Shown here: piece after piece, positions 58,716 through 64,000 of the stretch | Layout of the letters: every line of letters starts with the position of its first letter | How positions within the stretch are numbered: the stretch's first letter is position 1 | Source: Geomonas oryzisoli | GTDB taxonomy: Bacteria > Desulfobacterota > Desulfuromonadia > Geobacterales > Geobacteraceae | DNA length: 64,000 bases | Direction of reading: 5' to 3' | Assembly: GCF_018986915.1 (NCBI RefSeq) | Contig: NZ_CP076723.1 | Location: 4,120,228 to 4,184,227 of the forward strand | The notes under the pieces: model-generated | The model's database searches: none | Seen by the model: the letters and a program-made list of their open reading frames with translations, nothing else | Told to the model about the DNA's origin: nothing | Made by a program: the position numbers and the translations under genes

Positions 58716-59717
58716 TCACTTGCCCAGGAATGGCGACAACACGATATAGCTCACAAAACCAACGAAGCCCGAAGCCGGGATGGTGATCACCCATGCCGTG
58801 ACGATGCGGTAGGCGACGCCCCAGTTCACTGCTGAGATCCTCTTGGTCAGGCCTACCCCGAGGATGGACGAGGTGATCACGTGGGTGGTACTGGTGGGAA
58901 GACCCATGGCCGAAGCGCCCAGGATGACCCCCGCCGAAGCGGTCTCCACGCAGAAGCCGTGCACCGGCTGCAGTTTCACGAAGTCGTGGCCGACGGTCTT
59001 GATGATCCGCCAGCCGCCAGCCGCGGTGCCAAGGCCCATGGCGATGGCGCAGGACATCTTGACCCAGTTGGGGACTTCAAAGGTGGCAAGGGAACCGTAG
59101 CTGACCAGCGCCATGGTGATGACGCCCATCGATTTCTGGGCGTCGGCGGTGCCGTGGGAGAAGGCCATCACCGCGGCGGAAAGGATCTGCAGCTTGCGGA
59201 ATACCTTATTCAGGTTGTAGGGCGCCTTGTTCCTGAAAGCCCACATCATGCCGACCATGAACATGAAGCCGAAGAAGGCCCCCACGATGGGCGACACAAT
59301 CAAGACGGTAATGATCTTCTTGAGCCCCGCCCAGTGCAGCGCGCCGCTACCGGCATGGGCCACCACCGACCCTACCAGCCCGCCGATGATGGCGTGCGAG
59401 GAGGAGGAGGGAAGGCCGTAGTACCAGGTGATCAGGTTCCAGATAATGGCGCCCAGGATGCCGGCCAGCACCACCATCTGCGTGATGTTGTTGGCGTCGA
59501 CGATACCCTTGCCGATGGTTGCAGCGACCTTTGTGGAGATCATCGCACCAAGGAAGTTGAGCCCCGCGGCCATGAAGATCGCCGTCTTGACGGTGAGCGC
59601 CCGGGTGGAAACGCAGGTCGCGATGGCGTTCGCGGTATCGTGGAAGCCGTTGATGTAGTCGAACAGCAGGGCCGCGCCGATGACGGCCACCAGCAGGACC
59701 AGTGTGACCTCAGGCAT
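58716..59717 (-). CDS. pit: Inorganic phosphate transporter, Pit family
   Basis: A 333-residue polytopic transporter with the family repeats FDYINGFHDTANAIAT and FSHGTADAQKSMGVI, each with the GxNDxAN-like core. About ten transmembrane helices are predicted. It takes up metal-phosphate with protons across the inner membrane. It overlaps the upstream DUF47 gene by 8 bp, so the two are co-translated. Confidence 0.94.
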   Translation of the reverse strand: MPEVTLVLLVAVIGAALLFDYINGFHDTANAIATCVSTRALTVKTAIFMAAGLNFLGAMISTKVAATIGKGIVDANNITQMVVLAGILGAIIWNLITWYYGLPSSSSHAIIGGLVGSVVAHAGSGALHWAGLKKIITVLIVSPIVGAFFGFMFMVGMMWAFRNKAPYNLNKVFRKLQILSAAVMAFSHGTADAQKSMGVITMALVSYGSLATFEVPNWVKMSCAIAMGLGTAAGGWRIIKTVGHDFVKLQPVHGFCVETASAGVILGASAMGLPTSTTHVITSSILGVGLTKRISAVNWGVAYRIVTAWVITIPASGFVGFVSYIVLSPFLGK

Positions 59718-60327
59718 TTTTTACCACCACGCTTTCCAGGATGTTCGCGGCATCCTCGCACTTGTCGGTTGCGGTCTCCAAGGTCTCGTAGATCTCTTTC
59801 CACTTGATCAGCTGGATCGGGTCCTTCTCCTCGGCAAAGAGACGGCTGATCGCCTCGCGGCAGACGCGGTCGGCCTCGTTCTCCAGGGCGTTGACCTCGA
59901 TGCAGTAGGCACTGATCGGCTCAAGCTTGCCGCCCAGCACCGCGACGGTCTTGTCGATGGTCTGGCAGGCCTTGAGGATCAGGAACGCCAGTTCCTTGGA
60001 CTCCGGGGTCGGCTTCTGCACGTTGTACATGACGAAGCGCTGGGCCGAAGCGTCGATCAGGTCGAGGATGTCGTCCAGTGCCGCGGAGAGAGCGTAGATG
60101 TCCTCACGATCGAAGGGGGTGATGAAGCTCTTGTTCAGCTTCTTGATGATCTCGTGGGTAATGGTGTCGCCCTTGTGCTCGACATCCTTTATCTTGCGCT
60201 GGCTGGCCACAGGGTCGTCAAAGTTGTCCAGCATGTCCTTCAGGAGCAGGGCCCCTTCGATGATGTTGTGGGACATTTCCCTGAACATGGCGAAAAACTT
60301 TTCTTCTTTTGGCATCAACCCAAACAT
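59710..60327 (-). CDS. DUF47 (PhoU-like) phosphate transport regulator
   Basis: A 205-residue all-helical protein starting MFGLMPKEEKFFAMF, with DVEHKGDTITHEIIKKLNKS, FDREDIYALSAALDDILD and a repeat ENEADRVCREAISRLF. The ExxxD-type helices match PhoU-like metal-binding bundles. It is usually paired with Pit transporters and thought to control them. ATG 60327 follows GGAGGGAC; upstream codons to 60339 lie in that site. Confidence 0.92.
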   Translation of the reverse strand: MFGLMPKEEKFFAMFREMSHNIIEGALLLKDMLDNFDDPVASQRKIKDVEHKGDTITHEIIKKLNKSFITPFDREDIYALSAALDDILDLIDASAQRFVMYNVQKPTPESKELAFLILKACQTIDKTVAVLGGKLEPISAYCIEVNALENEADRVCREAISRLFAEEKDPIQLIKWKEIYETLETATDKCEDAANILESVVVKNA

Positions 60328-60551
60328 TAGTCCCTCCAAAGTCCCGGCTCAGGGGCCGGTATCTAGTTGCAAACTGGGGAGATATAACACATCCCCGGCA
60401 AATATAAAACAATGAAATACGTAATGCGGCCAAACTAATTAGCGAGATGCTGTTTACCTCTCCACTCCATCTCTTCTCTGGCGAAGCTGCCGCACTTGTG
60501 TATTATTAACCTTTAATTTTTTTACCCATCCCCCTGACCGAGGAGCGGTCC

Positions 60552-61247
60552 ATGAGCGGCGGAATCAAGTGCTGGCCCGAAACGGAACGTCCCCGCGAGA
60601 AGCTGATGCAGCGCGGCGTCTCGGCGCTCTCCGAGGCGGAACTGCTGGCGCTCATCCTGGGCAGCGGCAATGCCGCCAGCGGCCGCAGCGCCCTCGACCT
60701 CGGGCGGGAGCTGATGCTCCAGTTCAAATCCCTGCGCGCCCTGGCAGACGCCTCCTACCTCGAAATCCAGCAGGTGAAGGGGATCGGGCCGGCCAAGGCG
60801 ACCTGCATCCTGGCCGCGCTCGACCTGTCCCGACGCATCCGGGAGAAGGAGCGGCGCCCCATCGAGTCCTTCGAGCGCTTCACCTCGGCGTCGCAGGTGT
60901 TCGAGCACCTGAACCACGAATTCAGGGATCGCCACACCGAGCAGTTCATGGCCCTGCTCTTGGACGGCAAGAACCGCATCATCACCCGCGCCCTCATTTC
61001 CGAGGGGTCGCTGAACCAGAGCATCGTGCATCCGCGGGAGGTGTTCAACGCCGCCGTTCGCCAGTCCGCCGCGGCCATGATCCTCTTGCACAACCACCCC
61101 ACCGGCGATCCCGCTCCCAGCCCGGAAGACCTCGAGGTGACGCGCCGGCTCTGCGACGCCGGCCAGCTCATGGGGATCAGGGTCTTGGACCACATCATCA
61201 TCGGTGAGAACGAGTTTTACAGTTTCGCGGACCACGGCCGACTCTAG
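60552..61247 (+). CDS. radC: RadC family JAMM-domain protein
   Basis: A 231-residue protein. N-terminal helix-hairpin-helix region (SYLEIQQVKGIGPAKATCIL) and C-terminal JAB1/MPN metallo domain with LLHNHPTGDPAPSPED and E in the IIGENEFYSF end. Despite the name, its role in DNA repair is doubtful; the biochemical activity is unknown. It is full length for the family. The region between this gene and the DUF47 gene (60328-60551) should hold both promoters. Confidence 0.93.
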   Translation: MSGGIKCWPETERPREKLMQRGVSALSEAELLALILGSGNAASGRSALDLGRELMLQFKSLRALADASYLEIQQVKGIGPAKATCILAALDLSRRIREKERRPIESFERFTSASQVFEHLNHEFRDRHTEQFMALLLDGKNRIITRALISEGSLNQSIVHPREVFNAAVRQSAAAMILLHNHPTGDPAPSPEDLEVTRRLCDAGQLMGIRVLDHIIIGENEFYSFADHGRL

Positions 61248-61427
61248 CGTCCGGAGGAGCCATGGCAGCCACCGTAGCCCTGGTGCAGAGGGCCTGCTGG
61301 ACGCTGTACTGGAAACGGCACTCATCGTCTGGTGGGCTGCCGCGTTACTGCATTGAATACGCCACCTTTACCGCCCGGCGCCGGACCGACCGGTGCGGGC
61401 ACCGCCATGGCGGAACAGGAGAGCCAG

Positions 61428-61901
61428 ATGCGCAAAACCGTCGTCAAGAATCAGCGACTGCAGCCAGGTACAAGCAGTGCCGACTGGCTGAACCTCGACT
61501 GCATCGCCAACATCGAATTGACCTCCGAAGATCCCTCGCAACCCATCGAGTCCGCCCTGCAGCCGGTGGGAGCCCCGGGATGGCGGGCGGCGGAACCGGG
61601 ACCACAGCTGATTCGCCTGCTGTTCGACGCTCCGCAGCAAGTGAAACGGATCTACCTGCTGATCCACGAAGAGGAAGTAACGCGGACCCAGGAATTCGTC
61701 CTGCGTTACGCACAGCACCACAGCCATAATTTCCGGGAGATCGTGCGCCAGCAGTTCACCTTCTCCCCTCCCGGCACCACCACGGAGCAGGAGGAGTACC
61801 AGGTGGACCTGGACGAGGTGACGGCGCTGGAACTGGAGATCATGCCGGACGTCTCCGGATCGGCGGCAAAGGCTTCTTTAGGGAGACTGCTCCTGGCGTG
61901 A
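61428..61901 (+). CDS. Hypothetical beta-rich protein (discoidin-like)
   Basis: A 157-residue soluble protein starting MRKTVVKNQRLQPG. The sequence (NLDCIANIELTSEDPSQPIE, QLIRLLFDAPQQVKRIYLLI, TQEFVLRYAQ) looks like a beta-sandwich, perhaps a carbohydrate-binding or discoidin-type fold, without a signal peptide. The ATG at 61428 has CAGGAG at good spacing. In-frame starts at 61407 (MAEQESQ) and 61332 are less likely. No function is assigned. Confidence 0.6.
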   Translation: MRKTVVKNQRLQPGTSSADWLNLDCIANIELTSEDPSQPIESALQPVGAPGWRAAEPGPQLIRLLFDAPQQVKRIYLLIHEEEVTRTQEFVLRYAQHHSHNFREIVRQQFTFSPPGTTTEQEEYQVDLDEVTALELEIMPDVSGSAAKASLGRLLLA

Positions 61902-61908
61902 CGGCAAC

Positions 61909-61951
61909 AAAAAAAAGCGCCGAGAGGAAAAGGAGGATCCATCATCGGCGC
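61909..61951 (-). terminator. Terminator without an annotated gene (minus strand)
   Basis: The 7-bp GC stem 61917-61923 with 61945-61951 is followed on the minus strand by eight T residues. On the plus strand the hairpin lacks a T-run, so it does not fit the hypothetical gene ending at 61901. Confidence 0.7.
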
Positions 61952-61997
61952 AAAAGTTGGGTTTTCTGGCAAACGGCATCTGCTGTGCCGCTTTGTC
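61909..61997 (-). ncRNA. Candidate sigma-54-dependent small RNA
   Basis: A sigma-54-like promoter at 62007-62023 points to a transcript of about 89 nt. It ends in a hairpin GCGCCGA/TCGGCGC followed by eight T residues (61909-61951). The hairpin loop contains CCTCC and TTCCTC, complementary to Shine-Dalgarno sequences. No reading frame is served by the terminator. This is a prediction from sequence only. Confidence 0.45.
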
Positions 61998-62006
61998 TTT
62001 CTTTAT

Positions 62007-62023
62007 TACAAGAGCGGTGCCAA
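62007..62023 (-). promoter_or_regulatory. Candidate sigma-54 promoter
   Basis: TTGGCACcgctcTTGTA matches the -24 box fully and four of five bases of the -12 box, with correct 5-bp spacing. An inverted repeat ACAAGAGC/GCTCTTGT (62008-62037) overlaps it. The rest of 62038-62274 shows no gene. Confidence 0.5.
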
Positions 62024-62274
62024 AAACGGGCTCTTGTCGAAAATTTTGCAAGTGACCGTTTTACCTGATATTTAATGAGGGGTCGCCGCCTACGCACAAT
62101 GAACCGCGTATCCAGCAGTTGAACATGAGCCGGGACGACACCGCGCCCTCAGACGGAAAAACAATGCAATTACGATGACTTTCAGACCTTGAGCACCAGT
62201 TCAACTTTTGCACAGGTGTCAAAAAAACCAATGAGAAGGTGTCATCGTTCCGAGTGGGAGCCGTGCTCGGCACC

Positions 62275-62310
62275 AAAAAAAAGGCCACGGTAGTCTGCGC
62301 CGTGGCCTTT
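62275..62310 (-). terminator. Terminator of the YdbL-like lipoprotein gene
   Basis: The 10-bp stem AAGGCCACGG/CCGTGGCCTT is followed by a T-run on the minus strand. Confidence 0.85.
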
Positions 62311-62331
62311 CCCTTCAGCTGTTTGTTCCGG

Positions 62332-63006
62332 CTACTTCTGCACCCACCGGTCGTTTTGCAACTGCATCCACCACCCCGGCTGGGCCGCTTCACGCTTGGT
62401 TTCTGCGTAGGTGGTCGCCGCCTTACCCATGACCTGGTTCAGCGCCTCCTTGCTCTCCTTCTGCTTCTGCAGCTTGAGTATCGCCTTCGCCATGCTGAGG
62501 ACCACGACCTTCCGGCTCTGGTTTTCCGCGGCCACCAGCGCTTCATCCTGCGCCCCGAGCTTCGCTTTGACGGAGGGAGGGACCACCACCAACCCCTGCT
62601 TGGACAGCCCGACCGCACCGCTGGTGAAAAGCGCGTTCAGCCTCGGAAGCCGCTTGCTCATCTCGTCGTAGGCCTTCAGTACCTCGGGCATGCTGGACAG
62701 CTCGATGGCTAGGGCGTCCGCGTCGGCATCGGTATCTGCGGCATAGGCCTCAGCCACCAGGGAGAACTGCGGCAGGCTGTCAAAAAGCCGACTCTGAGGT
62801 TTGTCCTGGGGCGCGGCCGGGGGAAGGCCCGGGGGAGGCGCGGGGCTGGACGGTTTCTCGCCGCTCTTCAGTAGCATGTCGTCCAGCGACTTGTAGGCCT
62901 CCTTGGCAGCCTTCTCGGGGAAGTAGACGTTGACCGTGATCACCGCGCAGGCGGCAAGGGAGCAACAGGTAAGGGCCAACAGCAACTTGATCAGTTTCGT
63001 TTTCAT
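62332..63006 (-). CDS. DUF1318 (YdbL-like) lipoprotein
   Basis: A 224-residue lipoprotein with the lipobox LAAC (C20), then VITVNVYFPEKAAKEAYKSLD, the typical DUF1318 start, a Pro-rich linker (PAPPPGLPPAAPQDKP) and a helical C-terminal half. It lies 67 bp downstream of the YdbH-like gene. In Enterobacteria YdbH, YnbE and YdbL work together in phospholipid transport between the membranes. Here the YdbL-like protein is itself a predicted lipoprotein. Confidence 0.8.
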   Translation of the reverse strand: MKTKLIKLLLALTCCSLAACAVITVNVYFPEKAAKEAYKSLDDMLLKSGEKPSSPAPPPGLPPAAPQDKPQSRLFDSLPQFSLVAEAYAADTDADADALAIELSSMPEVLKAYDEMSKRLPRLNALFTSGAVGLSKQGLVVVPPSVKAKLGAQDEALVAAENQSRKVVVLSMAKAILKLQKQKESKEALNQVMGKAATTYAETKREAAQPGWWMQLQNDRWVQK

Positions 63007-63073
63007 GGGATACCCCCGTCGGATTCTTTTATCTGCTCCTTAAATGGCACTTCACGAATATAACACAGCAGCA

Positions 63074-64000
63074 TCACTCTTCCCACTTGAACTCCGGCAC
63101 CACTTCCGGTTTCGCCGGTGCCTTCTCCTCGGACGGTATACCGGTCGCGGGCTTGCCACGTACGGCGGCCTCCTTGACCGACTCCAGCAGATGGTCCAGG
63201 GCGATGCGGTTTTGGGTCGGGGCGATGTTCACGTTCAGGTCCTTCACCCCGAAGAAGTTGGTGTTGACGATCTTCAGGGTGTTGAAGGTCAAGTCCCCCT
63301 CCTGCAGGGTGGCCTTGATCTCCGCCTCGTCATAGTCCCGGTCGCGTCCTAGGAAAAATCCACTCAGCTTCTGCTTGGCCAGGCGCTGCAGGAACTCCTT
63401 GCTGACCAGCATCTTCTCCCCTCCCCCCTCGCGTGCCCAGAGGTCGACGAAACCGGTCATGCCCGCGACGCCGCCTCCGACGCCCCTGAAGCTGATCACG
63501 CCGTCCACCCGCCCCGAGATGTACCCCTGGACGCTGGGGATGCTGCGGCAAAGCTGTTTCAGGCTCAGCCCGTTGACCAGCAGGTCGGCACGGTAGGTGA
63601 GCTTCTCCTTCACCGCGAGGTACCCGGTTCCGAGCATGGTGCCGTCGTAAAGGGTGGTGCGCAACGGTGCGATCTCCATGAGCCCCTGCGAGGCGCGCAG
63701 TTGGAGGGTGAGCTTCCCCAGCTCCAGGGTGCCGAAAACGGTCCTGGCCACCGTCAGCTGCTCACCAGCCGCCGGAAGCGCGCGCAGTTGGCCCAGCAGG
63801 CGCGGATAGTTGCCCCTGCTGAATTCCCGCGTGTCCTTGGGCTGCGGCGCGCTTTTGCCGGAGAGATCCAGCGAGACGGGGATCCTGCCGTCGATGCCGG
63901 TCACTGCAAGCTTCTGGGGCGCCGACTCGATGCTCCCGCCGTGCACATCGATCCCGCCGTCCAGGAGTTGCCGCCCGTCCCGAAACTCCAGCTTCGCGTT
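63074..64000 (-). CDS. YdbH-like intermembrane transport protein, C-terminal part
   Basis: The gene runs off the right edge, leaving its last 308 codons. The visible part is AsmA/TamB-like beta sequence (LELGKLTLQLRASQGLMEIA, TMLGTGYLAVKEKLTYRADL) with the FRGVGGGVAGMTGFVDLWAR and LTFNTLKIVNTNFFGVKDLN segments typical of YdbH-type bridge proteins. These span the periplasm and carry lipids. The next gene downstream encodes the YdbL-like lipoprotein. The start and the membrane anchor are outside the window. Confidence 0.75.
   Translation of the reverse strand, partial: NAKLEFRDGRQLLDGGIDVHGGSIESAPQKLAVTGIDGRIPVSLDLSGKSAPQPKDTREFSRGNYPRLLGQLRALPAAGEQLTVARTVFGTLELGKLTLQLRASQGLMEIAPLRTTLYDGTMLGTGYLAVKEKLTYRADLLVNGLSLKQLCRSIPSVQGYISGRVDGVISFRGVGGGVAGMTGFVDLWAREGGGEKMLVSKEFLQRLAKQKLSGFFLGRDRDYDEAEIKATLQEGDLTFNTLKIVNTNFFGVKDLNVNIAPTQNRIALDHLLESVKEAAVRGKPATGIPSEEKAPAKPEVVPEFKWEE

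Noticed and set aside
61332-61427. N-terminal extension of the hypothetical beta-rich protein
   Set aside because: The Pro/Gly-rich extension looks random, and the best ribosome-binding site precedes ATG 61428.

Overview
The window looks like a chromosome segment of a Geobacter-type bacterium (Geobacterales; Geobacter, Citrifermentans or Geomonas). The grounds are GC-rich coding sequence, multiheme c-type cytochromes, GEMM-class cyclic-dinucleotide riboswitches, paired DUF507 genes, the futalosine menaquinone route (MqnC and MqnE) and large DUF11-type secreted proteins. This assignment is inference from gene content; no database was searched.

Layout. Positions 1-2.7 kb hold groES-groEL behind a perfect CIRCE operator, two DUF507 genes, a 6S RNA gene with its promoter and terminator, and an RNase Z-like metallo-hydrolase. 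From 2.7 to 11.5 kb lie an HtrA protease, an orphan OmpR-type regulator, a PEP synthase/PPDK regulatory kinase, prmA-rsmE, a DUF72 protein, rnd and hisC. From 11.5 to 18.2 kb lies a minus-strand menaquinone cluster (UbiD-type decarboxylase, MqnP, UbiX, MqnE, MqnC). An IS481-family element splits an 87-bp palindromic repeat inside this cluster, and a 43-bp half of the same repeat lies in frame inside ubiX.

The most distinctive part is 18.5-33 kb. A monoheme lipoprotein is followed by a GEMM riboswitch and terminator, then by a 13-kb plus-strand run of five exported proteins. Four are DUF11-type proteins that end in almost the same beta-strand motif. The fifth has 2259 residues and combines a DUF11 domain, an SdrD-B-like domain, an OmpA peptidoglycan-binding domain and a probable C-terminal outer-membrane barrel. 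The run reads as a second-messenger-controlled cell-surface system of unknown function. A second GEMM riboswitch at 40.1 kb, with a different ligand-contact segment and an overlapping terminator, precedes a nine-heme cytochrome fused to Ig-like and IPT/TIG domains. A diheme peroxidase with a Met/Gly-rich insert lies next to it, convergent.

From 33 to 40 kb there are tRNA-Pro(CGG), small lipoproteins, two coupled membrane proteins and a hybrid histidine kinase. From 45 to 50.7 kb there are a CheB-CheR-PAS-kinase-receiver fusion and a decayed beta-propeller/phosphoesterase gene. The remainder is mainly housekeeping: a LUD protein, a flavoprotein, gpmI, nadD-rsfS-rlmH, proB-proA, a DUF47-Pit phosphate module, radC and a YdbH/YdbL-like pair cut by the window edge. 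A possible sigma-54-driven small RNA with an anti-Shine-Dalgarno loop lies at 61.9-62.0 kb on the minus strand.
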